Below the pieces are notes generated by a model that worked only from the letters and a program-made list of their open reading frames with translations, was not told the DNA's origin and did not search any database. A DNA stretch of 64,000 nucleotides from Proteles cristata cristata (taxonomy: Eukaryota > Chordata > Mammalia > Carnivora > Hyaenidae), in assembly GCA_017311185.1 (NCBI GenBank), contig JAESUZ010003530.1, positions 1,054,001 through 1,118,000 on the forward strand, in the 5' to 3' direction. Both the position numbers and the translations under genes were made by a program. Shown here in pieces: positions 45,827 through 57,094 of this stretch; within the stretch, counting starts at the first letter, position 1, and each line of letters begins with the position of its first letter.

Positions 45827-46308
45827 GTTTCACATTGTGGTTTTTTCCCCAGAAGATACATAACAAAAATACATGGATTTTAATATGAATCTCAGTACAG
45901 TGGGCAATTATAGAATCTAAACAAGACAAGTCTATATATAAAGTATACTCCTTCTTGTGGGGGCAGAACATTCCATCCCACTATGAAGAGAGGAATCACA
46001 ACATGATTAGGCACAAACATACCATACTGCCTACTGTTCTAACTTCGGAGACTGGCAGGCTTGGAGGGAGGAAAAAAAAAAGATTAAAAAAAATAAATAA
46101 AACCGAACACAGTCGACTGCCTCAACTCCCCTCTTTCTCCCTTCCCACCCTCTTCACAGCACCGTAGGGGTGAGGGCGGGAGGCAGCGCCCTGCGGGGCA
46201 GGGGCAGGGGCTCTGCTGACGGAGAGCCAGGCAGACGCAGAAGGTCCCTGAGGTGACCAAGAAATGTACTTTGAACCAAGCACTTGGGGTAGCTGCTGGA
46301 GACCCAGA

Positions 46309-46374
46309 GGGGTAGGGGTGACAGGGGGGCTGGAGAGCCAGCGGGGGAGGGGTGACGGGGGGCTGGAGGCCTGC
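46309..46374. repeat. Imperfect tandem duplication in the TXNRD1 3'UTR
   Basis: Two units of about 33 bp (46309-46342 and 46343-46374) sharing ggggtgac(a)ggggggctggag. C-rich on the transcript strand. Confidence 0.75.
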
Positions 46375-47411
46375 GGACGGGTGGCCTGGTGGCCACTGCA
46401 CAAGTTTAAAAGCCAACTCAGAGAAAGAGAAGCCTCCACGGACCCCTGGAACAGCACGTTCCCGCAGAAACCTAGGGCGGCAGAGCAGTCCCTCTGTAAG
46501 AATACAAGGTGGGTGCCGACGGGGCTCCGACACTTCCGCCGCGCTTCTGCCGGCAACAGTCATTCACTCAACAGAAAAGGTCAAAAACTTTCGGTTTTTC
46601 AATGAAAATCCTTCACATCCACCTGTGTTCAAAAATAATAACTTACGATATTAATAGTTTCCTTAAAAAAGCAATTACCACAAAAGAGTTAAATCCTAAG
46701 TGTGGGAAGGCCTATTCTCCTATGAATGTGGTTCTCAGGAAGGGACAGATACGTAGCACACATGAAAAGTAAGACGTGATATTTTGTGTTTAACTTAAAG
46801 CTAAAAGTTACCCAAAAAAAAAGTTTTACACAAGTTCAATGTTTCTTATTGCAAAAGAGCTCTCTTAGACCAACATACAATAAGCTAAAAACAGGAGAAC
46901 ATGTATTGTTTTTCCCCACCTGAGGCGCACGTCTGCCTGCAGGGGCAGTACTGGCGGGGGCCCGGGTCCCGTGTTACAGCGCCCCCGCCCTTCCTAAACG
47001 GAATTACAGCTCCTAACAACCGGCGATGCAGTACACGGGCCAAATCTGGCCAGATTCAATCATAAATGTCCTTGCTTGTGGACATAGGACACACAGCAGG
47101 GGAGATGCTGCTCAAAAGGTGAGTCACATAAAACAGGACACTGGACTCTTGGGACTGTAGTCTTTCAACGGGACAAGCCTATACAGCCTCCAAGTGACCG
47201 AATTGTGCCTCTCATGTGCGAGGCTTACCTGCATACTCTAGACAAGACTTGCTTTGGGACAAAAATCGACTGCTAACATTTCCCATCTCTAGTAATCATG
47301 ACCACCTTGGAGGAAAAGAAAAGGGAAAGAGTAATCAACAAGAAAGAGAAAGCAAAACGACGAGAATGAGCAGACCCAGAAAGGCAAGGTCGCGCTAACG
47401 CTGCTCGGCAC

Positions 47412-47465
47412 TGGTTCCATCACCGCCCACCGCGGGGGCTTGGGGCCGGTGACTTCATGGACGCG
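47412..47465 (-). promoter_or_regulatory. TXNRD1: SECIS element (candidate)
   Basis: On the transcript strand ATGA (47458-47455) is followed after 13 nt by the apical AA (47441-47440), and the 3' side gives TGAT (47422-47419). This is the AUGA / AA / (K)GA(W) arrangement of a eukaryotic SECIS. It starts about 250 nt after the UGA. The order and spacing match my recollection of the human TXNRD1 SECIS (CATGAAGTCACC ... GGCGGTGATGG). By hand, the inner helix contains several mismatches, so the fold needs computing. Confidence 0.72.
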
Positions 47466-47700
47466 CCCTCCGACGCGCTGCCGAGTGTCAGCTCCAGTCC
47501 GTCATGGTGACCCCAGTGCGACGCCACCTGCCATCCATCCACCACCTTCTACCCGAGAGATCCAAGGGGGCCTTGGCTGCCAGAAGCACAGGGCATGCAG
47601 GTGCCAAAGCCCACGGCCCTTGCTGAAAACTTCGCCTTGGACTTGGGCAGGTTAACAGAGCAGTGGCTTGGAGTGTTGGCAGCAGCGTCCACACTGGGGC

Positions 47701-47769
47701 TTAACCTCAGCAGCCGGCCTGGAGGATGTTTCCCCCAGAGCGCTTGGTCACCGACAAAGTCGTGAATAC
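47701..47769 (-). CDS. TXNRD1: TXNRD1 terminal coding exon with C-terminal Gly-Cys-Sec-Gly
   Basis: After a pyrimidine-rich CCCCCCGCAG acceptor, the exon reads V-F-T-T-L-S-V-T-K-R-S-G-G-N-I-L-Q-A-G-C-U-G and then TAA. The codons at the end are GGC TGC TGA GGT TAA, so the TGA (47709-47707) must be read as selenocysteine to give the conserved GCUG tail. The Cys-Sec pair (human Cys497-Sec498) takes electrons from the N-terminal CVNVGC disulphide of the partner subunit and passes them to thioredoxin. The human tail is remembered as S-G-A-S; this sequence has S-G-G-N just before the ILQAGCUG core. An annotation that treats TGA as a stop would lose two residues and the whole redox centre. Confidence 0.97.
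47707..47709 (-). other. TXNRD1: UGA selenocysteine codon (recoded stop)
   Basis: TGA follows the TGC codon for the conserved Cys and precedes GGT (Gly) and TAA (stop). In all known mammalian thioredoxin reductases the penultimate residue is selenocysteine. Recoding depends on the SECIS element in the 3'UTR. Confidence 0.96.
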
Positions 47770-48089
47770 CTGCGGGGGGACAAAGCAGATTTTCAGACAC
47801 CTGGGCAAAGGAGTCACAGGGAGTTAGTAGACAGCACCATACCGACCAGGAATGACGCAGGGGACTACTTCAAAGGAATAAAACAGGAAAGTAACATGAC
47901 TAAGGAGGTCACAGCTTCTCCCGAGGATGAAAGGGGAAAAATGTTTTAAAACCAAGGTGAAGGGAAAAAATTTAGGCTATAACTAATAAAGAACTTTACT
48001 ACCATGAGGGTGATTAAAACACATAAACGAGGCACCGTGGCTGCTCATCCGTTCTCTCAAACAAATGCAGGGTGACACAGTTTGGACAT

Positions 48090-48425
48090 TCAGGAGGGTA
48101 TAAAGTGTACTACTACGACCACCCATGTGTCTGTACCCTCTGCTCAGGGATTACAAATGTGGCTAGAACCCCACCCGTGCCCCCCAGCACCTCCTTCCTC
48201 CCCTCCCCTCAGTCAGTGCTCACTGCATTCCTTTATACTTTCTGCATTCCTTTTGTAGGTTTTTCAAAACTTTGCATCTAAATAGCAAGATGACAAACCC
48301 ACTCTTCTGCAGCCTGGCCTGCTTTCCGTAATTCACCCATATGGATACAAATAGCCATAACTGTTCCATTTTTCACCGAATAGTATTCAGTTCCTCTAGT
48401 ATATGAATATATGCTGTGTATTACA
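48090..48425 (-). mobile_element. Probable L1M fragment
   Basis: 'acccatatggatacaaatag' and 'accgaatagtattcagttcc' look like reversed L1 3' sequence. Confidence 0.45.
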
Positions 48426-48769
48426 GAACTCAACAATCAAACAGTGGATACACTACAAATGACACGCTCAGGCCCCTGGAGCTGGCTATCCCAGCTACTG
48501 CTCATATGCTGTTTGCAATACACTCAGTGATGTCCAGTCTTCTCCCTGCATCCAGAGCAAGACATATGACTGATAGGGTCCAGGATACGTGTCACTTCTA
48601 TGTGATTCCCAAGGTGCCTGACCAACTGATACTTTCATCTGGAGTGACTGCTGAGGCCACCTTGTGTCATATCCCCGTAAACACTAGGTGCTTATGGACT
48701 TAGAGCCTTAACGTCTTTAGGCGCTGTTTACTGACTATGCTCAAGTGTGTCTCTACACAAAAAACAATG

Positions 48770-48935
48770 ATTCTCATACTTTAGTGAACAGAGTCTATTT
48801 GCACTGATTAAAATACACAGAAATTATACTGATCCTAATATGGCAGATTTCGGGTAGGGCCCAGGAATCTTATTTTTAGCAAGAGTCCCAAATGATCAGA
48901 TCCATTCTAATGCAGGTCTATGCACCGCACAGCAG
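48770..48935 (+). mobile_element. MER5-type hAT fossil
   Basis: 'atgattctcatactttagtg', 'gggcccaggaatcttatttt' and 'agcaagagtcccaaatgat'. Confidence 0.7.
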
Positions 48936-49169
48936 AATTTCTTGTGGAGCACCAGCGCAGGCAATGCACTATGAATTCCTGGCAAAATCCAAAGTCTGGA
49001 AGTCTGCCCAGTGGTAAGCACCATCAGTTGCTTATCTTTGTAGTTTTACCAAATAGGAAGCCTACAATCAAGATTTTTAGAAATCTAATTACTTCTACAC
49101 ATTTAGAAATAGATTTTAATTCCTGATCTAATGGAGTAATTGGTACCAAACCAGTTCTCTGGACAAAAT

Positions 49170-49960
49170 ACACTGAACCAACTATTTTAGACACCAGACA
49201 ACAAGCAGCGCACTGTAATTCCCTAAAAAAGAGAAACAAACAAGGGGAGCCTTCAACAGCCCCAGCTTTCCACCTGGAAGCATCTACAAGACCCTGCCTG
49301 GTGCAGTAAGACGAGCTCAGAGAGAATACACACATCTCCGGGACCCTAAGAGACAGAGGGGACACTGGGGCGGCAGAGGCGGCTGGGATTTGTGGGGTCA
49401 AATTCCCAAGAGGAGGCAGCCACCCAGGGAGAAAGCTGTCCCCTCATCTCTGGCTGAATACCAAGCTGTGCACGTCTAGAAGGAAGGACCCCACGAAGCC
49501 AGAGGAGAAGCTGAACCAGCACCAGGACCCACTCAGGGCTGGGTGATGCTCCAGTTCTCCCCAGCTGGAGTCGGGAGGCTTCTCTGAGCCGTCAGCAGAG
49601 ACCCTAGAGAGCCACATCTAAAAATAGGCTAAGCATTACTAGCCCCAGCATAAAAGCTACTGTAAACCACCCAAAGCATTAAAAACAAGCTTCCAAAGGA
49701 CCAAATGCCGCACAAGGACATGAACTGTCTACCACAAGAAAACTCAGTACTCTTTAGAGGAGACAACAAAACCCAGGTGCCTGGCACAGATTTAAAGTGC
49801 TAAAGAAAGAAAATAACTGGTCAACCTAGAATTTTATAAACAACAAGAATCTCCTTCCACGAAGAAGGCAAAATAAAGACATTTCAGACAAAGCAAAGCT
49901 AAGCGACTTTGCCACTAGCAGACCTATACTACCAAAAAATGTTAAAGAAGTTCCTCCAGC
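49170..49960 (+). mobile_element. L1M LINE fragment
   Basis: 'gagccttcaacagccccagc' and later 'ggtcaacctagaattttata', 'agacatttcagacaaagcaa' and 'aatgttaaagaagttcctcc' are known L1M blocks. Confidence 0.7.
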
Positions 49961-50039
49961 TCAGGGAAACGTAGCAGCGGGATGACACGTTTTCCAGCTG
50001 TCACCTCGCCACCCCGGGCTAGCCCGCTCTTACGCTCCT

Positions 50040-50920
50040 TCCTCCTCCATAACTCCTCCTTCTGCCAGGCCGGGCTTTGGCTCTCATCCCCTCACGTTCT
50101 TATTTCATACACCACCCGAACCCAACCCTTTTAATTCTTCACCTTGCCTTTTCCACTGGCTCTCGCTCCTTGCCTTTGCCAAGGGCCCACACGGCATTTA
50201 TCCTAAAGCAACCCTCCCTCGACCTTAGGATCGCCTCTACCACAACCGTCTCTTATCCTCTTTGCGGATACCACCTTCGGCTGTCGGTACTCACCATCTA
50301 TTTTTTATTCCTTGTTCCACTGAAATGAGGCCTCCTTGCCCGCCAGGCCAACGGAGCACCTCTCCTGTGGTTCATCGGGGCCCCCCGGCTGCCTAACCCA
50401 GAGGGCGCCTCGCGGTGGTCCCTGCGCACAGCCTTCTGCAGCCCTCGTCATCCACCTCACCTCCCTCTGAACAGCTTTCCTTCCTCTTCTTGTCCCGTGA
50501 GGACGCCCGTGCCCATGTGCTCGTCTTGGGGCTGCTCGCCACCATGGCACCAGCGTGCGGGGACGTCTCCCCCGCTGGTGGCTGGCTGAGCCCCCGGGGA
50601 AGGCAGGCCGTGTGGCCCAGCCACCCGCTCCGTTCACTCAGTGTTGTACACACGTCGCTGCGAGGCCCGAAGGTGCTGCCGGGCATCCGCCCCCAGCGCT
50701 CCCCCTCGGACACCCTCATATCACGCGTCTCAGCCTGCCCACCCCTCCCTTCCGGGCAGATGAATCCACCATCTCTCCAGCCAGTGTCACTCCTCAACCA
50801 CACGCGGGTAAGGCCTAACGCACACCTCTTCCCAGATGACACTGCAAATGGACCACGTCCACACGAACCCTCTCTCGCCCCTAACCCAGCTCCTCAGTGA
50901 ATGCCATTACCAGGCCGCAC
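50040..50920 (+). mobile_element. L2-like LINE fragment, GC-rich
   Basis: C/T-rich protein-like sequence of the sort produced by L2 ORF2 decay. Overlapping open frames on both strands come from this and from high GC. Confidence 0.5.
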
Positions 50921-52448
50921 ATCTGGAATTAATGCTTAATTCTTCTGTCTCCATTCCTGCCGGTAAGGTCTGACATCGCCTCTTCTCTGTCAAATCTGAT
51001 CTTTGTGTGAACACTGACACTTAGTTCATGTCTTTATAATTCTGACTGAACTACTGTGAGATTTTTGCTAGTTTCCAAAACATATAGTGCCTTCATCTTC
51101 CTGTGAAGGCCTTTTGTGTAGACCTCGCATTACCTACTTTTGCCCTATTAGATGTTAGGGGCCCCGGGCTTGCTCCGGCTGGGGACACATGTATGGAAGT
51201 GGGACACATCCCTTCTGAAAATCTCGAGCACCAAGGCTTGCCCTGGGAAGGGGCTGCCTCCTTAGCGGGGCCTGCAGCGCAGTGGCACGAGAGCAGGGTC
51301 ACAGGTGATCCGTGATGCCCACACAGCACTGGCGAGGAACAGACCCAAACCGCCACCCCAACTGCCCATCTGTACTGCCCGGCCGTAAAGACATAAAAGG
51401 GCTTTGTGCTCAATTAATTACATTTAGAAATATACTTGGTTACTGAGTACAATTAAGATTTCAACTCAAATCTTTCTGGCCCCACCAAGCAAGCTGGAGG
51501 GAAACACTGGTACGTTTCTAGCGTCCCCAACACACAGGCAAACCTGTAGCCATTAAGTGTCTGGTAAGACTGGCGGCCATGGCTTAGCTGAGTCCCCGGG
51601 GGAAGCAAGGCTCAATGAGTGCCTGTCTCCTTGTTGCACACCTGAACAAACCTTTTGGTCAGCTACCCCTTGGATTCCTGAGAAATAATTGGTTTCCTGG
51701 TTTGTAATACAATGAGGGAAAAGTACAAGAAATCGAGGCCACCTTCACTGATGCAAGTCAACGCAATAGCAATCAGCATCAAAATTGCTGCTGAATAAAA
51801 GGAGAAAATACTTTTGTGTAAAGAAGAAACATTACTGAGAAAAGTCCTTGGTCCATTTCAGCCTTAAAGCAGTGACAAAGCCTTTTTACCTCCTGTATGC
51901 CTGTAATATATCATCAGCACTTTAAAAAATGTAGACCCACTGGATAGTATTTTAAAACATTACAAACATGAAGCCAGAAAATATGAACAATTCACATTAA
52001 AATAATAAGACATGCATCTTTGTTAGCAAAGATATGTAAAAGTCTTTGAAAGTTATCCCTTTCATACTCAATACAGAAAAAAATTTATTTACAATGACTT
52101 TTGCAACATTTTCATCAGCACTTTTAAATTCAATGCTGAGGACACTAAATTACTACAGCTCTTTTGAAAAGCAATAAAGTCTTTTGTTCAAAAAAAAGTG
52201 CAACTGTGGGCAAGGACAGAAAGATAATACACAACAATGAAGACAGCTATGTAAAGATGGTATCATAGGCAGTTACAAGTACTATCAAACATGCTCATTT
52301 CCATTTGTACAAAGGAAGAAAAGCAAAGAGCCAAGGAGTACATTACAACAAATTTCAGGCTACTGTTGTACAAGCTTAAGTTTTATTTCTCAGGAATTAT
52401 TTTAGAAATAGAAGTGGCAGGAGATTTGGATAGAAAACTAAGCCCGTC

Positions 52449-52645
52449 AGGGGTGCCTGCGTGGCTCATGTCAGGTAAGCATCAAAGTCTTGGTCTCGGT
52501 TCAAGTCATGGATCTCATGGGGTTCATGGGTTCGAGCGCCACACCACAGGGCCTGCTTGGGATTCTCTCTCCCCTTTTCCCTCTTGCCCCTTCCCTGCTC
52601 ACATGCTTGCTGTCTCTCAAAATAAATAAACTTAAAAAAAAACTA
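52449..52645 (+). mobile_element. Can-SINE
   Basis: 'ggggtgcctgcgtggctcat' head, shortened body, AAATAAATAAACTTAAA tail; antisense to TXNRD1. Confidence 0.9.
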
Positions 52646-54019
52646 AACTCATCAAAACCCAAGATTTTTTTTAAAAGGAGCTCTTATTTATTTTTCTTGT
52701 ACCAATAACATACTTATGGTAAAGCATGTGCCACTGTTGATTAGTGCAGATGAAAAGACTAATTAGGTCAAATTTTATAAGATTTTATTTGTACACAGCT
52801 GTTTTAGAATTTTCATAAAAACACAGACTTTAAAAATGAGCATGGAGGCTGCCCCTTCATGCTTTCCTATCCCAACACAAAGAGCACTTACAAAGGTCAA
52901 GTGCTGCTGCAGGCACTCGCCTCAATTCAGATCTGCCACTACCTGCCCGCCTCACAAGACCATCCACTCTAGGCCATGATTATGTTGTTGACGAAAACTT
53001 CCGACGTTCAGCACTACTAAGATTCACTTAAAACCATTTCACAGAGGTCTTTTCTAACGCTCTCTTCTCTTGAGCTATTATTCTTCCCCTACAAATAAAC
53101 GTGATTAGCTGAAATTACTACTCCAAGTGATGTGCAATCAGTTCCCTATTCAATTACTGCTGCTCAGAAGTCCAGAATAAATGATCGCCACACTACCTTC
53201 ACAGTGGGTAACACCAATGCATTACTCATGCTCCAGGTGTTCAGACACCCCCATCCCCTGCCCTGACACTGGAGTCTTCAGTCACAACAGGAGTGCTCTC
53301 TCTTCCTTTTACAGCAAGTTCTCTCAAGTGACAAATCTGTCCAGTCTTCTAAGGAATTACTCCTCAGAACCAAAGATGGCTCAATTGCCCAGGTTATTTT
53401 ATCAAAATGGTATGGAGACCACTCAGGTGATTCATTCCGCAAACTACCCAACAGCAGGGGAGCCATGGCTTCGTTCTGAACACTTTAGAACAGTCCTCAG
53501 AACGGTTTTTAAATGACTACTTCTAATCCATCGCATGGACTGACATTAGTGAAATTCAATAAAAATGTTATTAGGACATGAAATTTTAAAAGGCATGTAA
53601 AATTAAAAGCCAAGATCGAATACCGCCAAATAGCTCTTGAAGTTTCTAACCCTTCCTTTTTCATTTCCATCCATACCTCCTATGGACTAGTAACAAACAT
53701 TCTGGGGACATTCCATGTGCCACCCCTCTATAGCGTGAGGCTGGCCACGAAAAAAAAAAACCAATGGCTCTGGTAGCATATCCAGTTACTCCCCAAGTTA
53801 GACCCACCGTTTAACACAGAGAAAGAGTCCCTAAAAATTTCCTACAAATCAAATTTTACTTTCCCTTGATCAAGAAGCTTTAAAGATTATTTCCATAGTC
53901 AAGGGTCAGAAGATTTTGGTTTTTCAAAATCTGGTTCCATACTGAGGGGTAAAACAAAAAACAAAACAAAAAAAACCAAAACGACCTCCTCTCTTGCCTG
54001 AAAGGAACAAAATAACTGT

Positions 54020-54975
54020 AAGCTATGCAACTAATAAGAGGCTAATATCTAAAATGTACACGTCAACAGCAAAAAAAAAAAAAAAAAAAATCAAACAACC
54101 CCAATTAAGTAATAGGTAGATCTGAACAGACATTTTTCCAAAGACCTCCACATGGCCATGAAAACATGTTCCACATCGCTCATCATCAGGGAAATGTAAA
54201 TCAGAACCATAGGACGATGCCACCTCACACCGATCAGAATGGCTATTATCAACAAGAAAAGCGTAAGCAGTGGTGAGGACGTGGAAAAAAAGAGAGCCTC
54301 TGTGCACTGTCAGTGGGAATACAAGTTGGTTGTACCCACTATGAAAACAACATGGAGGTTCCTCAAAAATTAAAAACAGAACTACGAACATGATCCAGAG
54401 ATTCCACTAGTGGGTATATATCTCCCCCCGCAAAAACATTAATTTGAAAAGATATCTGCACGCCCATGTTCCCTGCAGCATAACAGGCCAAGATATGGAA
54501 ACAACCTAAATGTCCACCAATGGAAAAAGAAAATGTGGTGTGTGTACACACACACGATTACTCAGCAATAAAAAAAATGAAACCTTGCCACTTATACACT
54601 TAACAACGACATGCATGGCCTCAAGAGCATTATGCTAAGTGAAATTTGTCAGAGAAAAACACAATCTGTAGGAGATCTCTTATACATGGAATCTAAAAAA
54701 AAAAAAAAAAAAAGCAGGTAACAGGGGCACCTAGGTAGGTCAATCATTGAGCATCTGACTCTTGACTTTGGCTCGTGATCCTAGGATCCTGGGATCAAGC
54801 CCCGTGTTGGGCTCCACACTCAGCATGGAGTCTGCTTAAGATATTCTTTCTCTTTCTAACAACAACAAAAAACAAAACAAAAACAAAATAAAACACAAGC
54901 TCACAGAGAAAAGAGAATGATGGTTGCAGAGAGGTGGGTGTGGGGGATGGGAGAAATGGATGAATTATTTTGTTT
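54020..54975 (+). mobile_element. L1 LINE 3' end, split by a SINE
   Basis: 'cagacatttttccaaagacc', 'catcatcagggaaatgtaaa', 'acaacctaaatgtccaccaa' and 'attatgctaagtgaaattt' are ORF2-end and 3'UTR landmarks; 'agaatgatggttgcagagag' resumes after the SINE. Confidence 0.9.
54724..54897 (+). mobile_element. Older Can-SINE
   Basis: 'gggatcaagccccgtgttgg' and 'gcatggagtctgcttaagat' are the carnivore-wide type rather than the felid type. Confidence 0.88.
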
Positions 54976-55001
54976 TCTTGTTTTTGGTTTACATACATTT
55001 C

Positions 55002-55111
55002 TTTTTAAGATTTTATTTTTAAGTAATCTCTGCATCCAATATGGGGCTCAAACTCACAATCCCCAAGATCAAGAGTTGCATGCTCTACCAACCGAGGCAG
55101 CCAGGTGTTCC
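55002..55111 (-). mobile_element. Older Can-SINE
   Basis: 'taagtaatctctgcatccaa' and 'gggctcaaactcacaatccc' read as an early SINE in reverse. Confidence 0.85.
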
Positions 55112-55155
55112 TACATAAATTTTTTAACAAATCACCAGGAGCTTTTTCTTTCTTA

Positions 55156-55258
55156 CTTTTTAAGTTTTTATTTATTCATTTAAGAAGTGTGGGGCTTGAA
55201 CACATGACTCTGAGATCAAGAGGCATACACACTTCTGACTGAGCCAGTCAAGCGCCCC
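55156..55258 (-). mobile_element. Older Can-SINE, short
   Basis: 'gtggggcttgaacacatgac' and 'tgagccagtcaagcgcccc'. Confidence 0.85.
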
Positions 55259-55327
55259 AGAGAGGAGATTTTTCAAAATATGCATCCCTTCCCGCTGCAC
55301 CTCCCAGCCCCCTTAGAAAACACTGTA

Positions 55328-55440
55328 GGGGCTCTGGGGTGGCTCAGTCAGTTAAGCGTCCAACTCCTGATGTCGGCTAAGGTCAGGAACTCAGAGTCTG
55401 TGAGATCTCTGCACTCTCTCTCAAATAAACAATTTAAAAA
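55328..55440 (+). mobile_element. Can-SINE, internally shortened
   Basis: Standard head then a jump to 'gcactctctctcaaataaac'; about half the usual length. Confidence 0.85.
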
Positions 55441-55769
55441 GAAAATACTATAATGATCGCCCTGAGAGAAGCCACACCTTCTATAATGAAACGCACAGGA
55501 AAACTCAGCCAACAGGTGACAGGCACAGGAACTCTCCCGCTTTCCACACAGCACTGCTCAGCAACCCTAGGACTCAGGCCTCACCTCTGCTTTAGTTACC
55601 GTGGAGGCTAAGGTGTCCGGAAAGATGGGTGCTGCGGCCAGGCTCACGGAGATCTTGCCAAGACTACAATCCGGCTGTGTGTGTCTCCACCACACTCATG
55701 TTGCCACCAAGAAATCATTTCCACTTTTTAAATCCTTTGTCAAACACCGTAGACGGGGCCTATATTCGC

Positions 55770-55950
55770 AGACTGCCTGGGTCTGAATCCTGGTTCTGCC
55801 ACTTCCGAGCTGGAGAGCCGCGGGCAAGGGAGTCCACCCCTTGGTCCCCAGTGTCCTCCCTCATCCGTCAGATGGAGACACTACCGCCCCCACCCGGGGA
55901 ATTCGTGTGAGCGCTTCCACAGCGAGCACAGCGCCCAACACACTGAACAG
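55770..55950 (+). repeat. MIR SINE
   Basis: 'agactgcctgggtctgaatc' and 'ctggttctgccacttccgag' match the MIR 5' half closely. Confidence 0.85.
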
Positions 55951-55999
55951 CAGTGCCACGCACGTCCCTGGACCCTGCTTTCTCCGCGATGGCTTCCTG

Positions 56000-56650
56000 C
56001 CTCACTCCCAGTAGTGACCACTCCCACCTCCCATGGAAGCCCACCTCCCAGCTCTCTCTCAAACGTGCCAATGCCTCTCTCTGTCCGCCACCGCCACCCC
56101 GGTCAGGCCGGCACCATGCCGCCTCTCACTTCTGGATGTGCCCGCACTGGCCCGTGAGGCCCTGCGCCACAGTGCAGCCAGGGGTTTCTCTCCACGGTGC
56201 GTCTAATCGCTCCAACCTTCTCTCGGCCCAACACCAAGGCCCCAGGATAAAGCCCAAACAAACACCCTGCCTCGGTTTACAAGGCCACCGGCCTTCCAAC
56301 TACTTCTCTAGCATCGTGTTTTCGTCTCTCTCCAGGCCCTCCAAGCTACCACGGCACCGAGGGCCTCTGGCCCCTCCCACAGAGGCCTTGCGTTTACTCT
56401 TCCCCCTGACTGGCTAACTACTGACACATCTTACTTGTCTTAGACGAGAGCCCTGTCCTTGTATCGTCCCCCGTACCCTACTCCGGACACCACCGTGGAT
56501 TTTTCCTGACCGGGACTGGTCTCTCCACTGCGACTGGCACTGGACTCAGCTGCCTCCTGCTCTTTCTGATCTTATCCTAAATCCCTGCTGTTCCCCAAGT
56601 GCCCAGCACAGTGCTGCACACATAACTGCATGAACATGCCCACGGAGTGA
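56000..56650 (+). mobile_element. L2 LINE ORF2 end and 3'UTR
   Basis: 'aggataaagcccaaacaaac', 'tttacaaggccaccgg', 'ctgactggctaactactgac' and 'aagtgcccagcacagtgctg' occur in L2 order. Confidence 0.8.
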
Positions 56651-57094
56651 GACAGCTCCCAATTTTTTGCTCATTCATCAACAACCAGCTTGGAAAAAAA
56701 AAGTTTTTAAGCCCTGTCAAAGCAGTGAAACTTTCAGTCTCCGAGCTCCAAAGTCATAGGGGAGCCGACAGATGGAGGTGCACAGCAGCAGACTTACAAG
56801 GTCCCCAGATGTGCCAGGTACACCCAGGAGGACAGCCTTTGGCTGGCTCCGGGAAGACAGCTCCCTCTCGAGCCCATCTCCCTGCCCCGGCCGTCCCCCT
56901 GCCCGACACCTCCCCACTCGCCATTGCGCACGGTGGGAGTCAGTCTTGTAACCAGCCCATCGACAGCTAAATTCGGGTTTAAAAAGTCAGACACTCACAT
57001 ACACAAGTTGAGAAACCCTCTTTTCATCCATGTCAGAGATGACTGCTGTAGTTTATAAGTATGTTGGACTGACTTCTGAAATTTTAAATATACC

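Larger units (their letters stand above)
45800..47700 (-). other. TXNRD1: TXNRD1 3' untranslated region
   Basis: About 1.9 kb from the TAA stop to the poly(A) signal, about the size expected from the human transcript. It holds the SECIS candidate (47465-47412), ATTTA pentamers on the transcript strand at about 47067-47063, 46694-46690 and 46098-46094 (the last inside TTATTTATTT), and a C-rich imperfect tandem duplication at 46374-46309. AU-rich instability elements have been described for the human TXNRD1 3'UTR; whether these pentamers act that way is inference. No SINE interrupts it, in contrast to both flanks. The middle, about 46150-46550, is strongly GC-rich; the open frames there are not taken as genes. 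Confidence 0.85.

Noticed and set aside
46084..46605. Open frames on both strands
   Set aside because: They lie in the GC-rich part of the TXNRD1 3'UTR.
50305..50900. Long overlapping frames on both strands in the TXNRD1 intron
   Set aside because: Fits decayed, GC-rich L2-type sequence; no exon signals.
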